Shown here: positions 44,282-56,304 of the stretch, piece by piece
Layout: every line of letters begins with the position of its first letter
Position numbering within the stretch: position 1 is the stretch's first letter
Source: Rugalucina vietnamica
Taxonomy: Eukaryota; Mollusca; Bivalvia; Lucinida; Lucinidae
Assembly: GCA_964017185.1 (NCBI GenBank)
Contig: OZ024879.1
Coordinates: 21,517,456-21,581,455, forward strand
Length of the DNA: 64,000 nucleotides
Reading direction: 5' to 3'
Translations under genes and position numbers: made by a program
Notes under the pieces: generated by a model
The model's input: only the letters and a program-made list of their open reading frames with translations
What the model was told of the DNA's origin: nothing
Database searches by the model: none

Positions 44282-44610
44282 CATCAGGAAAACATGTCCA
44301 TCCATGAAATGTATACCCCCTCATATCCCAATTTTATATAGTAAAACTGGGGTTTACAGGCATATACCTATTTTCCTTCTTTGTGATCCAAAACATAGAC
44401 TGTGGATACTCGTTAGAACCGCCTCGCTGAGGCGGTTCTAACGTGTACCCACAATCAATGTTTTGAACAACAAATTTAAAAATAACGTGTACCCACAATC
44501 AATGTTTTGAACAACAAATTTAAAAATATCAAAAATTTTCTAATGAAATTTTCAGTTTTTACAACAACAAAAAAAATCTCTGTATATTGCATGGACACGT
44601 TTTTGTAATG
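44282..44610 (+). repeat. Family B MITE with internal 44-bp duplication
   Basis: Ordinary termini and stem. The segment AACGTGTACCCACAATCAAT plus the following 24 bases occurs twice in tandem (44440-44483 and 44484-44527). Confidence 0.9.
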
Positions 44611-45236
44611 CCTGTCTTTGAATCAACAGGTAATGACTGAGGACAGAGTTGCCGTCTTGTTTCCTTGAGCAAGATCCATTTACATTAGTCCTTAGTTTAA
44701 GTGGTGACTTTGACCTGACATGACTGAAAAATTGTTGCCTGGGATGTAAAACCACTAAATAAACAAATAAATGACTGTGCCATGTCCACTTCCTGTCCAT
44801 TAACCACCGAGAATATATTACCTCTGTGTGAGTGAGCACTGCATTCAAAACTGAAATACATCTTATGAAAGTATCTGAAACCCATTAATATAGCTGTATT
44901 ACTTTTTACAGCATAAGAGTAATAAGATGCTATTCATACTGGAGACAGAACTGACTACCGCAATGGCGTATCATGACTCAGCCCTCAGTTCAGATTCTAG
45001 AAAATGGACTGAGAATATAAGATTTAGAAATAGAGGGCTTGTTCATTTTCACATTGATTTTAGAAAGAAAGACACAAACCAGCTGTTCATTTGTTATATT
45101 TGTTCTAATAAGGAAACTGCTTAACTGAGTATAAAATCCTTTAATATGCACAATTATGAACGTCAAGGAAAAAGTTTTTGCCAATTTCAAACACATCAGA
45201 TAAGGCCATTCCTTCATTATAGCAGCCATACTATCA

Positions 45237-45503
45237 CATTATGAAAACTTGTCCATGCAATATACAGAGATTTTTAAGCTGCAAATTTGAAAAAAATGAA
45301 ATAAAAAAAAAAAAAAAAAAAAAAAACAGACATAGATTGTTGATACACGGTGAACACGTTGGTAAGGCGGTTCTAACGAGTACACACAATCTATGTTTTG
45401 GAGCCAAAAAATAAGAAAAATAGGTTTACCGCTGAATACCCATTTTCCCTATATAAAAGTGGGTTTAAAGGGGGTATGTATTTCACAGACATGTTTTCTT
45501 GAT
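45237..45503 (-). repeat. Family B MITE
   Basis: CATTATGAAAACTTGTCCAT, a poly-A tract at 45299-45327, the stem, then terminal GACATGTTTTCTTGAT. Confidence 0.85.
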
Positions 45504-45591
45504 TAAATGTCATTTTTAGCCTAAATTTCATATACTTGTGTGTAAAACTGAGGCTCTGGGATAGAAAGAACAATGTAACAACAATAACAGA

Positions 45592-45597
45592 ACTTTA
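45592..45597 (-). promoter_or_regulatory. Possible poly-A signal of the Ig-domain gene
   Basis: TTTATT on the plus strand is AATAAA on the minus strand, about 620 bp past the stop at 46217. A candidate only. Confidence 0.3.
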
Positions 45598-45740
45598 TTT
45601 CACTTCAAACAAAACTTAAAAGGTTTTCGAAACAGTACCACCTGCACGAAAATCCTACTACAGCTATAAAACACTTCGATCTGTGAAGTATCGAAACTCG
45701 TACAACTCTAGTCTTGTTTAAAACATCAACATTTTCATCA

Positions 45741-45977
45741 GGGGCCAGTTGTTCAAAACTTCGTTAGCTTAACGCTGTCGTTAGCTTAACGCTGTCGTTA
45801 AGCCTTTAATTTGTTAACTTCAAAAGCCAATACACTGTTACTTTTTGTTGAAAAAAATGTGAGAAGATTCTCACATTTTTTCAACAACAACAAAAAAAAA
45901 AGTATTTGAAATATTGCCATTTGAAATTTTAACGAATCATTAACTAACGACATCGTTAATTTTGAACAACTGGGCCC
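45741..45977. mobile_element. MITE with GGGCCAGTTGTTCAAA ends
   Basis: GGGGCCAGTTGTTCAAAACT at left faces AATTTTGAACAACTGGGCCC at right. Inside are a hairpin (AATGTGAGAAGATTCTCACATT-like) and repeats of CGTTAGCTTAACG. Probably lies in the 3' UTR of the Ig-domain gene. Confidence 0.8.
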
Positions 45978-46216
45978 AGGTATGCACAATGAAAGCGCAG
46001 CTAAATGCAAATTAGGCCTACTTGATACGAATCAAACTTAAACCACCAGCCAAATTTTATCGTCTACGTGCACTTTTTAAAACTAGAAATATTCCAGTTA
46101 TCGAGATTCATTACACGTATTTTATAGGTAAATGTTGACATGCTTGAAGTTGCTTTTTACACAAATGATTCTCAAAAGTTTTTTGAATGATGCTGTACGC
46201 TTTAAATCACAAATTT

Positions 46217-47109
46217 TTACCATTTTTTGAATTCCGCCAATAATACTCCAAAAATTTCTCTAATTAACAGTGCTACGAAAACATACAACATAAACATCCA
46301 CGGAGGTAGATCCAAACATAGTCCAAGGAACGTGCTTCCAGAGATCAGGAGAACTATTTCTAGCACGGGATCAAACCACGTGCTATAACCGGGACTATTT
46401 TCGATGCGGCGGACTAAATCGGCTTTTACACTTTCATCAGTTGCTCCATTGTTTCTGTTCCGTAAGTGTTCTGACCCAGTTTGTTTCGCAGTTGTTTTAA
46501 AATCTGGAGGGTAGGGCGAACTACTTCTTGTCGCGACACTGAAAGTAGATTCTCCTTTTGCATAAGACCGATGCATAGAAATTCTTGCGACAGAGGTGTC
46601 GTCTGCCACCGGTCGAGTCGCTGGTTTCAAGTCCAGTGTTTTTGGCGGGATTGGAACCGGTTTTTCTGTATTGTTATTCACAGAATCCTCCGTATTGTCA
46701 CTGTCTTTCCTATCACCAGTTTTCTTTCGAAGCAAAGCTTGTTTATGCTGTCCTGTATCACCCATTTCATGTAGATCTTTTGCTATCACAATTTCAGGCA
46801 AATGTTTCAAAGTGTCTTTAAACCTGGAAGCAACTTCGTTTGCGTTTAAAGCAATGTCAACTTTTTCCTTTTCCAAATTTGTCCCCGCCTTGTCTCGTTC
46901 AACTGTTTTATTTACCACACAATTTCTATTCACATCAATTATGTTATCTACGTTACCGCGATTGTGTATGTTACCTATGTTACCGTGTTTGTGTATGTTG
47001 TCTACGTTATCTGTTGGTGCGTGTCTAGAACTCTCGAAATTTATTGTTGTTTGGATGTCATCATCGTCTTCAAAGACATCCTCTGATCCCATTTCAAGGT
47101 CTTCATCGT
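46217..47109 (-). CDS. Ig-domain gene, terminal exon with two hydrophobic helices
   Basis: Acceptor ATTTTTCAG at 47110-47111. The first codon is completed by the preceding exon. About 297 residues: an acidic start (DDEDLEMGSEDVFEDDDDIQ), a stretch of Asn/Asp/His-rich repeats (DNIHKHGNIGNIHNRGNVDN), a long charged region, then YSTWFDP followed by VLEIVLLISGSTFLGLCLDL, a PP turn, and WMFMLYVFVALLIREIFGVL, ending AEFKKW. The two adjacent helices with a short turn suggest a hairpin membrane anchor such as those in ER-shaping or tail-anchored proteins; this is inference. Function not recognised. Confidence 0.8.
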
Positions 47110-47462
47110 CTGAAAAATGTATACATAAAAATATGTATAAATATGCTTAGATGTTTTCAAAACATCATAGCTTTACAGTGATTAGAAGAATACAAAAATA
47201 AGTAATTTACATTTGTAAAATATGTATATCAAATACGAAAACGACCATAAAATAGATTATTTGAAAATGGAGTATTATGATTTCACTCAAATGCTATAAA
47301 GCACAAATTAATTCAACAAACAATACGGGAAGTCTCAATCGTCAGAGCCTCTCTTGTTCTCACGTTGTCCTCTCACAAACCAATAGAGTTAGTTGCGTTA
47401 CCAGAAGCGTCATTTTAGCTGCCAAGCCTTGGCAGCACCGCACATACATAAATAACCCATAA

Positions 47463-47630
47463 GCCTCCGTGGTGCAGTGGTTATGTCACTCGCCTTGTAA
47501 ACCAGGGGTCGCAGGTTCGATCCCGGGCTTCTCAAGTCCGTCGGATGGGACTATAAACCCAGGTCCCGTCTCCATATGACCTTAGCGGTTGGTGGGACGT
47601 TAAACCCCAATCAACCAAATAAATAACCCA
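47463..47630 (+). mobile_element. tRNA-derived SINE, near complete
   Basis: GCCTCCGTGGTGCAGTGG (A box) and GCAGGTTCGATCCCGGGC (B box) at tRNA spacing. A body with GGATGGGACTATAAACCCAG follows and the tail is GGGACGTTAAACCCC then CAAATAAATAA. In an intron of the minus-strand Ig gene, opposite orientation. Confidence 0.85.
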
Positions 47631-47819
47631 CAAATGCAAGAAAAATATAGCATGAAATAAATACCAGACACGTTTAACCAAGATCGAATCATTTCAAATT
47701 GTCTTCATATCGCTCGTTTGTTTTTATATTACGGCGTTTCCATAGCGCTGGTACTTAGACGTCGACGTCAATAATTGACGTTACGTTACGTATGACGGTT
47801 TACTTTTCAGTGCCTAATT

Positions 47820-48190
47820 ATAAGCCCCACCATGCGGGGGCAAGCTTTAGGTCAAAACCCTGCCCTTTGCCCCGCCCCTCATAGTAGAAATCCCACTGGG
47901 GTAAGACTTCTAATGTTAAGGCCCAGTCAGTTCCCTTGCACTACCGGGGCAATCAAAAAGAAATTACCCCTCACATTAGCACGGCTATCCCCCACCCTTC
48001 CCCGTAGGTGTGTGGGGGCAGTGGTAACAAATGAATGGTGCACAACATGATAGAATTTCTGAGGCTATAAACAGTGCATACTCTCCTTTCAGACACGCGT
48101 TATGCCACCCGTTCTCAAAAAATTAACAACACATATTCTTGTCAGACACGCGTTATGCCACCCGTTCTCAGAAACTTTTTTCACTGATTT
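47820..48190. repeat. GC-rich segment and 60-bp tandem duplication
   Basis: 47820-48030 is unusually GC-rich (GCGGGGGCAAGC, GTGTGGGGGCAGTGG). 48093-48175 contains TCAGACACGCGTTATGCCAC twice. No gene recognised; it lies in an intron. Confidence 0.5.
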
Positions 48191-48572
48191 TGAAAACTCT
48201 ATCAACATGACTCAGCCCTGTTATGTTAAATAGATCAATGTTAATTGTTGAAAATAATACGTTGCGGATGCGTATAAGCTTAGAGCGCATCAGTTATTAG
48301 CAACATTACAATGACATCGATAGCAAAACCACAATGCTATATTATAGTAGAAATCCTGCAATCGCATCCGCGTCTTTCATTATAGCCTATTATATTGTCA
48401 ATGATACATTTGGACTATGCGCCAATTTGTGTGGGCTTCCATAGAATGCAAATAATTTCACATACATAAGAAAATGCGGCCGCTCGAGAAAAGCGTTCGG
48501 TATGCTCATCATAACAAAAAGTCGACCATTCTAGTAGACCTTTGGCAGCATTATCCATCAAACACATTTTTC

Positions 48573-48792
48573 TGAGCCGCGTCATGAAAAAATGTGGTTT
48601 CCAAAACAAACCGAGCCGTACAAGCACCGGAGATGGCTAGGGGCTAGTAATTTTGGATTTAGACAGTAGAGGAATCGTAATATCCGTGTAGCAAAATTAA
48701 AGGCACTGATCAGCTTCGCAGTTACTGCGAAGCTGATCTGCGCCTTTGTTTTTCGCCTATGCAAAATGCTTGTTTTCTCATGACACAGCTCA
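48573..48792. repeat. Family A MITE
   Basis: TGAGCCGCGTCATGAAAAAATG. Core CTGATCAGCTTCGCAGTTAC with mirror. TTC on both sides. The left arm is shortened. Confidence 0.88.
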
Positions 48793-49601
48793 TTCTATGA
48801 TCCAGAATTAATCGGAATTACGTCAGAGCAGAAAATTCATGGCATACCATTGTATCATTTCAGAGGAAAAATAATTATGTTATTTGTACGACAGTTGTTC
48901 CTCGAAAAATTGGGTTAACTGCCATAAAGATCATACAGTTTAGTTTTAGACGAAAAATAACACATAAAGCTTGCTTTGACAAAGCCGAGCTGCGTAATTT
49001 CATTTTGCCAACTTGCGCACATGTACGGCAGGATGGCCTCTTCCAAACTGCATGATGCATGTTATGGCGAACAGAGTGCGTAATAAGTTGAGAAAACAGA
49101 AACATACAGATTCTTTAGAATATGTCATGTTTTTTTTTTTCTTCCTTTCTTTCTTTTTAGATGCAGATATGATAAACCCGCAAAATATATATCTACGTTG
49201 ACAGTGTTATTTTAGAATTCATGTGTACGGCATGTACATGCATCTTGCAATAACAAACATCATACCCAAGTTTTAGTTCCTCTTTTCACATCCTATTTTT
49301 TAGCTGAAGAGAGCAAAACGTCAAGCTATAAAATGATTAAACTACGTGTCTCGATATTCTCGGCTTGAAAGTACAATCTACGTATGGAATATTGTTGTTT
49401 GGTATGAAAATCTGATGGTCAATTAGCAATGATCAACTTGGCAGTACAGTCTATACTATCATGTGCTGCTCCCTTACTTTTTTCCTCAGCATGAAGTAGT
49501 TTCAACAGGAATTGATAACAGACTAAGTTTAGAAGGGATCTATGCTTTTAGACTTTGATCTATTCGACCATCCAGGTAAAAACCGCGTAAATTTTACTTA
49601 C
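48793..49601. other. Ig-gene intron, no feature
   Basis: No exon or recognised repeat apart from a T-rich tract at 49129-49157. Confidence 0.45.
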
Positions 49602-49710
49602 CTTGTTTTGCCATCTCCATACAGTAAGCCCACTCGCCGAGGAAAGCTGGCCACGAAACAGGAGACTTCAGCGAAATATTGCAGTACAACGGTGTAAGGG
49701 GAGACTCAGG
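49602..49710 (-). CDS. Ig-domain gene, 36-residue exon
   Basis: Acceptor TTTTTCAG, donor AACAAG|GTAAGT (strong). 109 bp reading PESPLTPLYCNISLKSPVSW and PAFLGEWAYCMEMAKQ, phase 0 in and 1 out, fitting both neighbours. Aromatic and proline content is high and there are two cysteines. No domain recognised. Confidence 0.8.
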
Positions 49711-49954
49711 CTGAAAAATAAAATAGAAAAAAATCTTGAACCCAAGATTCTGAAAATGATATGAACGCTGTTATTTTCCTAGAACACGGCTAATCTGTTT
49801 GATACATTTATCGACGCTTAATGCATTTTATTCGTAGGTAGCATTTTAAAAACTGAGCATAATGTGAAGATTTTTATTTAAATACAAACTCCGACAGGAG
49901 CTTAACATCTATTTATCGCAGTTTTAAAGACATTTATATACATTTCACAATTAT

Positions 49955-50183
49955 TGAGCCGCATCGTGAAAAAACCGGAGTTTTGCCTATGCGAAAACAA
50001 AGGCGCAGATCAGTAAATGCGAAGCTGATCAGTGCCTTTGTTTTCGCTACACGGATAGTACAATTCCTCTTCTTCTTAAATCCGAAATTTCAAGCTTGTA
50101 GTCATCTTCTGTGGCTGCACAGACCGGTTTGTATCGGACCTGGTCGGAAACCCGGAAGTCCGGTTTTCTCGCGTCGCGCCTCA
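49955..50183. repeat. Family A MITE
   Basis: TGAGCCGCATCGTGAAAAAACC to GCGCCTCA. One core arm is shortened (CAGTAAATGCGAAGCTGATC). Confidence 0.88.
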
Positions 50184-50227
50184 TAGATAATAAATTTGCA
50201 TGCAAAGCGGCCCCGGAAAACATTTTG

Positions 50228-50581
50228 TCAAGGACCAAAAGTATTTCCACAGCGTCAGAAATTCCATAGACTTGCGTGTATTTTCATGGTTACAAGAAAA
50301 ATTCTCCCGTTTCTCCTGGTCAACATATTTTCATGATTTTGGTGTCATTTGAAAGGTAAATGAATAAAGCAATAAAAATTCAAAATGTTGTGTATTGAAA
50401 ACGCAATGTCGAAACTTCATCAAATAACCTTTGTTAATTGCGTTATTTATCTACCTTTCGAATGACACCAAAATCATACAAATACGTTGGCTAGAAGGCG
50501 GGGGATAATTTTTCTTATAAACATGAAAATACATGTAAGTCTATGGAATTTCCGACGTTGTGGAAATACTTTTGGTCCTTG
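50228..50581. mobile_element. 354-bp inverted-repeat MITE
   Basis: CAAGGACCAAAAGTATTTCC at left mirrors GGAAATACTTTTGGTCCTTG at right, with the match continuing inward for over 60 bp (GAAATTCCATAGACTT, TTTTGGTGTCATT). AT-rich loop. Confidence 0.85.
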
Positions 50582-50799
50582 ACTGTAGATTGCCGAGCTG
50601 CCGTTTTGTATCATTTCATCCAAACTTTCCGATGATTTGATCTCTGTTGTACTACACATGAGTACGGCATTTGAGCTGTTTAGTGATTAAAGTTTTGATT
50701 TGAAATTAAAGCGCAGCATTATTGCTATTCTTGAATGATGTGGATGTATAGATGGAACTCATAGTTAAAGCATCAAAGTATTCTTTCTGAAATATGAGT

Positions 50800-50835
<36 letters not shown>

Positions 50836-50876
50836 TTATTTATTTATTTATTTATTTTTTTTTTTATTATTATTCA
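50800..50876. repeat. Poly-T followed by (TTTA)n
   Basis: About 32 T then TTTA repeats, ending TATTATTATTCATAG, 46 bp from an Ig-gene donor. Confidence 0.95.
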
Positions 50877-50921
50877 TAGAATTTGACAGCTTCATCAATT
50901 TCATTCTATGCTTCCACAGAC

Positions 50922-51040
50922 CTGTAATTCCACCTCCAGCGTTTCTCTGTTTTCCTCTGCAACTTTTTCAACAATGGCGGGAAACGGTGTCGCTGCAGTC
51001 ACTATCCGCGCTTTCTTCTTTTTCCGGGTTCTGGTCCGCG
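50922..51040 (-). CDS. Ig-domain gene, basic linker exon
   Basis: Acceptor CGTATTTTTCAG, donor TTACAG|GTCTGT. 119 bp; only one frame is open. It reads RTRTRKKKKARIVTAATPFP then AIVEKVAEENRETLEVELQ. Phase 1 in (matches the Ig exon), 0 out (matches 49710). The RTRTRKKKK cluster could be a nuclear signal or a membrane/actin-binding patch; undecided. Too short to stand out as an ORF. Confidence 0.75.
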
Positions 51041-51085
51041 CTGAAAAATACGACTGAGTAATGACGAATGGAATCACAAATCTTT

Positions 51086-51250
51086 GAGTGAGTCAAATTT
51101 CATTTTTAGGGATATCAGGTGTGTTTTAGATTTTTTTATTATTTTTGACGAAACTCCTTTAAGCAAACAGATTAGCCCAAGATGGGACTCCATGTATGCG
51201 GCGCCACATCTGGGGCTAATCTGTTTGCCTATTAATATGAGTTAACGAGG
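51086..51250 (+). repeat. Dispersed repeat family D, copy 1
   Basis: TTTCATTTTTAGGGATATCAGG, AAACTCCTTTAAGCAAACAG and AGCCCAAGATGGGAC recur at 53345-53475 (reverse) and 63886-64000. CAAACAGATTAGCCC is mirrored by GGGGCTAATCTGTTTG, suggesting a MITE. Confidence 0.75.
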
Positions 51251-52287
51251 AGCTTATAGTGTACCAAAAGGAACGATATCGCCAATATCGCGATTGGTAC
51301 ACCATAGTTTTGATTCTAATGCTAAATAAAAGCGACTGCTTCTATTTCCCCATAAACTTGGAAAAATAAACGACAGGTCTCTCAGAAAATCGTCATTTTA
51401 TGCTAGCAGTGCATTATTGCTTTCATACTAGTTTAAAGGGACCCATTCATTGGGACCTTAAGAAATAGATGGGTTGCTTGTACCTCCAGACAAAGCCTCT
51501 GACCATCTGATTATTGGTTAACCGCTCAGGTCTGCTGAGTCTGCCCATGAAAAGTGGTTCAACTCAATCCATACATACATATAAGTCTTATTGGCTTTGT
51601 TGGGTGGTGATATTTGAAGCACTTTTTGGATGTTATGGCGTCCTTATTTGACAAGGGTCTAGCTGCAACATCATTGCCGAGTACGTCCGTACTGAGTACG
51701 TTTTTATACCACTGCCCAGTACGGTGTGACATATAAATCGTACTCAGCAATGACGTACTGGGCAGTGATATTGCAAGTTGACACTAATGCCTTATTTTGG
51801 GTAAAATCCAAAAAATGGAGGTAACATCCGGACAAGACCATAGCTGTTGACTGGTACTTTAATCAGCAATTCAAACAAACAAGCAAATACTAGTTTAAAT
51901 CATGACCCAAATATTTATACCGATATGAACCAAATAAGAAGCATTTCCAGATGCATAAGTACCAAAAACATTTCGAGATTCATTCTTCCTTATTATCTTG
52001 AGAACAATTAAGAATGATATAAGCTGTAAAGTAGAGATCATAATTCACAAGTGGTTAATATTCATTATTTCTCTCTTAGAATACCAGACGAAGCATATCG
52101 TAAACAACTAAAAAGTTCCTGGCAAAGTTTTTGCAATGGAATGCAGTCTTTCTTTTCGTACTCTTTGCAAATGTTTAGCTGTATAAATAGCAGAGTCAAA
52201 CAAGCACTTAAGTGTATGCGTATACATATTGCTGAAATGTTTAAACTCGTGAACTTAAAAATAACAACAATTTTCAAGCAAGAGTAT
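51251..52287. other. Ig-gene intron, no gene
   Basis: Contains a short self-similar stretch of GTACTGAGTACG / GTACTGGGCAGTG motifs at 51675-51770. Nothing else supported. Confidence 0.45.
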
Positions 52288-52566
52288 CATCAGGAAAACA
52301 TGTCCGTGCAATTTATACCCCCTTTAACCCCACTTTTATATAGTAAAACTGGGGTTTGCAGGGCTATACATATTTTTCTTATTTTTGTTCCAACACATAG
52401 ATTGTGGGTATTCGTTAGAACCGCCTCGGCGAGGCGGTTCTAACTTGTACCCACAATCTATGTTTTGAGCAAAAATAAGAAACATATTGAAAAAAATCCA
52501 CCAAAAATTTTCAATTTTTACAACCTAAAAAATCTCTGTATATTGCATAGGCATGTTTTCGTAATG
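52288..52566 (+). repeat. Family B MITE, full length
   Basis: CATCAGGAAAACATGTCCGT to GGCATGTTTTCGTAATG. Stem GAACCGCCTCGGCGAGGCGG is perfect. Good reference copy. Confidence 0.95.
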
Positions 52567-52811
52567 TGACCTCTCAACTACTGCTACTACCTCGTGCAAC
52601 CATGCCACAACTTGAACACAATATTTTCAAAACACAATTGTTGTCTATTTTTCGATTTTTTTCTTCATATTTATTCATTTATTTGTTTATTTATTTATTT
52701 ATTTTGATGTTAATTTATTTTACCGGTACACTGGGGTTTTGTTGACTTGCCAACTGTTGGACTTTTTGTGACACTGTAGCGTTTCTTTTTCGAACCAGAA
52801 TACAATCTATG

Positions 52812-53071
52812 TGAGCCGCGCCATGAGAAAACTGGACTTTTGCGTATATGCGAAAACAAAGGCGCAGATCAGCTGTGCAGTAACAAAAGCTCAGATCAGC
52901 TGTGCAGTAATTGCTGATCAGCGCCCGATTGTTTTCGCTGCACGGACAGTATATCTCCGTCTCTACATATTTCCAAAATTTCAAGCTTCTAGCCTGCTTC
53001 TGTGACTGAACAGGTCGGTTTGTGTCGGACCTGGTCGGCAACCCAGACAAGTTTTCTGGCGTCGCGGCTCA
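52812..53071. repeat. Family A MITE with duplicated core segment
   Basis: TGAGCCGCGCCATGAGAAAAC to GCGTCGCGGCTCA. CAGATCAGCTGTGCAGTAA occurs twice in tandem. Confidence 0.9.
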
Positions 53072-53344
53072 TTTTATGATTGATTGAACTGATTCAAGAA
53101 ATATATCGCGCTGATCAATAACCCAATAGAATTTGGAGATCTAAAATTTCTCTTAAATCAAGCTAGACTGCTCTTTTTGTATCTAAATTACTCGATTTCG
53201 TGAGTTCTAAATTACAGCAATCTTTCATACTTGAAGTTTTGGTGCCATGGTGCTTTTCATTTGTGGAAGAAAGCAAAACGAAAGAGAGGTAACAGTCAAT
53301 TCAACAGTACAACTTGTACTGTCCTTGAAGGATGAGCCTGGCTT

Positions 53345-53475
53345 TCTTTTGTATGGGATATAGGCAAACAGTATAGCCCTAGTCTGTTTGCTTAGGAATT
53401 TCATCTAAAAGTGATATAAAAATCTAAAACACACATGCTCCCTAAAAATGGCAGTGGGCTTTCCCAATTGATAAT
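53345..53475 (-). repeat. Dispersed repeat family D, copy 2
   Basis: Reverse complement of the 63886 copy: CCCAATTGATAATAACC end, CCCTAAAAATGGCAGTGG and CTGTTTGCTTAGG. Confidence 0.7.
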
Positions 53476-53542
53476 AACCGGAATGTCCATTCCTCACTAA
53501 TGGGTTAATAACCGGAATGTCCATTCCTCACTAATGGGTTAA

Positions 53543-53577
<35 letters not shown>
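53474..53577. repeat. 35-bp tandem duplication and poly-A
   Basis: AATAACCGGAATGTCCATTC with the following 15 bases occurs twice, followed by an A tract of about 35 bp (53543-53577). Confidence 0.9.
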
Positions 53578-53579
<2 letters not shown>

Positions 53580-53823
53580 ACGAACCTAGCAATGATTACG
53601 GAACTAACTCCTTTAATCATATACATGTAACGTTACATAGTGTTGCAATATCGTCGGAAATATTTGACTCAATTTGGAAAACTAGTGTTTGTACCGACTT
53701 TCATTCTGAAATTTGCAAAATAACATATTCACGTTGGTTCCTTGTTGCCAAATCTAAAGGGTCGCCGAAACCGCGGTATGGATTTTCTCTTTAATATGTC
53801 GCTGCTTCTTAAAAGATTTGTTC

Positions 53824-53825
<2 letters not shown>

Positions 53826-53882
<57 letters not shown>

Positions 53883-54066
53883 TTGCTTATTGTTTATTGT
53901 TTATTTGTTTCTTATTTCTTATTCAGTTTAACGTCCCTTTTAAAATTATTTCAGCTCATATGAGACGGGACAATCATAGGTGGGGCCAAAACGGGAGAAA
54001 CCCGAGAAAAACCACCTGACAAACACACAAACAGACTTTGGCTTGTCTCACATGTGCCCCGTGTGG
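53826..54066 (-). mobile_element. SINE, reverse orientation, with (TTTA)n tail
   Basis: (TTTA)n at 53826-53884 is the tail read backwards. Then CAGTTTAACGTCCCTTTT, GGTGGGGCCAAAACGGGAGA and GGCTTGTCTCACATGTGCCC match 57091-57293 in reverse. The tRNA head is truncated. Confidence 0.8.
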
Positions 54067-54107
54067 GTTTATTAGTAAAACTTCAATGTGAGCCATGTCG
54101 GTATGAC

Positions 54108-54293
54108 ATCAGGAAACATGTCCGTGCAATGTATACCCCCTTGAACCCCACTTTTATATAGTAAAACTGGGGTATGCAGGGGTATACCTATTTTTCTTAT
54201 TTTTGCTCCAAAACATAGATTGTAGGTACTAGTTAGAACCGCCTTGGCAACCAAAAAATTTTCTGTATATTGCATGGGCGGGTTTTCGTTATG
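54108..54293 (+). repeat. Family B MITE, centre deleted
   Basis: Left end and stem up to GAACCGCCTTGGCAACC, then directly TCTGTATATTGCATGGGCGG. One stem arm is missing. Confidence 0.88.
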
Positions 54294-55376
54294 GAGTTAT
54301 CTTTAGACCCGGGTTCGGATAGCGGTGCATGCTGTCTGGACATTGGTTTCCGCCACATGTACACCGCTCGTCTGAACTCGGCTTTGGATGACTTTTAAAT
54401 GTCAAAACCCTTTAGTGCCATTTTTAACTAAGTTACTTTCTATTGATTCTTAGCTGTTTTAAAATTACTATAATTGGCATTTTAACTTAAATCATTTTTG
54501 TTTCAACATACATATGTATATATTTGTTTTTATTTGTTATAAGAGGGTCGCATGGTAGAATAGCAGTCAAGCTAAATGTGTTTAACCTCTCAAAATGATG
54601 TAAATAAATAAATAAATAAATAAATAACAATTTTCAGTGATCATTTCCTTCTTCTTTTTTTGTACTCCGTTCAAACGTGCCACGCCTACACGGATTCCCG
54701 AAAGACAGCAAAAACTGGATCAGTCTGTTTTAACAATCACACAGGTAGTTGTTACAGGTTAAGTTATGTTCAGTGTAATGGGTATTTCAGAAAATGTGAG
54801 AGAAAAAAAAATGACACGAAATATTTCTGCCAAATGTCTTCTACCTTAGTTGATCATTCTTTTCCATGTAATAATTAATTTCAACAGTAACTACTGGACA
54901 AAAAACAAAACGTAAAACAAGCAAGTCAAACAATTATACATGGAACAGGTACATAGGTATATAGCAGCTGATCACGATTAATCGATTACTTTCATCGGTC
55001 ATTTTCGTCAGACAACGACAAACAGTAAAAATGTTAAGTTAGATTATATTAAATTGTTGAAAGAGACTTCTTTCTGAAAAGAAACAAAAAGTAAACAGTG
55101 CATCATGCAGAAGATACACGACTCTTTTAAAAGTTGGTCTATATAGACTCACAACATCCATTCCGTAGACTTTACATTACATGATGTTGTTCTGTTGATC
55201 AATATTTTGATTAATCTTGGTAACATCATAATTTTGACTATGACGTATTTTGCCTGATAGTTTGGCACCAGCACAAGACTGTTTGCTAGCAAATTGTTGT
55301 TTTACTGTTATATGCATAAGTGCCACAGTTATAACTAGGAAGCTGGCAACATAAAGTATGTAAGCACCTAGGATTA
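54294..55376. other. Ig-gene intron, no gene
   Basis: Holds an (AAAT)n tract at 54599-54627. No exon with matched splice sites was seen. Confidence 0.45.
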
Positions 55377-55588
55377 ACCGATCCGCGTCATGAGAAAACC
55401 GGATTTTTGCCTTTGCGAAACCAAAAACAAAGGCGCAAGCCAGCTGTGCAGTAATTGTATGAGTACAATTCCTACTTTACTTGAATCCGAAATTTCAAAC
55501 TTCTAGCCTACTTCCGTGACTGTACAGGCCGGTGTTTGACGCACCTGTTCGGAAACCCCAAAGACCGGTTTTCTCGCGTCGCGGCTCA
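55377..55588. repeat. Family A MITE, core partly deleted
   Basis: ACCGATCCGCGTCATGAGAAAACC to GCGTCGCGGCTCA. After CAAGCCAGCTGTGCAGTAAT the mirror arm is absent. Confidence 0.82.
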
Positions 55589-56068
55589 ACTGGAGAATTC
55601 ATGTGGATAAACACTTGTTCTTGTAATTCTACAGTTCTTGAGCATTTGTGGTTAGTTTTCAGTTTTTGTTTAAAGAAACTGGTGACCACATAGCATATTT
55701 GATATACTAAAATAGTCACGGTATGTTTTATTATGTGCATTTCGACTACAATTCAGCCATGCAGATGCCTCATATACAACAAACATGTACCCAATTTCGC
55801 TGGAAGCCTTCATCTGAGAACAGTGTGACTGTATGTTCGATGGCTGTCCCAATAACAGCTTAGCTGTTTACCGTGGGTGTGAAACATCAAACAACCGAAA
55901 TAAATAAAAAAAACAAATCAAGAACATTGATAAGACGTGTATTTTCATTAAGGGCCGTTTCTGATCGGGCGAATTATCTTTTTCCAAGATGACGGCCAAT
56001 AAGGTCGTCTCACTGACCTGGAAGTTTTCTCTCTACTTACGCAAAGATACAACTGGTTGGATTATAGA

Positions 56069-56304
56069 TGAGCCTCCTCATGGAAAAACCAACAATGTGG
56101 TTTCCGACCAGGTCCGACACAAACCGACCTGTACAAGCTCAGAAAAGAGCTAGACGCTTGAAATTTCGGATTTAAGTAGAAGAGGAATTGTACTATCCCA
56201 GTAGCGAAAACAAAGGCGCTGATCAGCTTCGCGGTTACCGCGAAGCTGATCTGCGTCTTTGTTTTCGCCTATGCAAATTGTTGGTTTTCCCATGAGGCGG
56301 CTCA
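56069..56304. repeat. Family A MITE, full length
   Basis: TGAGCCTCCTCATGG to CATGAGGCGGCTCA. Core CTGATCAGCTTCGCGGTTAC with perfect mirror. Confidence 0.92.

Noticed and set aside
44893..45124. ORF after TTTTTACAG reading HKSNKMLFILETELTTAMAY
   Set aside because: Considered as a further exon of the 36992 gene, but the phase after the 39858 donor gives an immediate stop and there is no donor.
46481..47150. Plus-strand ORFs of up to 184 codons
   Set aside because: Antisense to the well-supported terminal exon of the Ig-domain gene.
47463..47535. tRNA gene
   Set aside because: A and B boxes are tRNA-like, but the sequence continues into a SINE body and tail and the acceptor stem does not pair.
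54660..54878. 72-codon ORF with several cysteines
   Set aside because: No signal peptide, no splice context and no family match.
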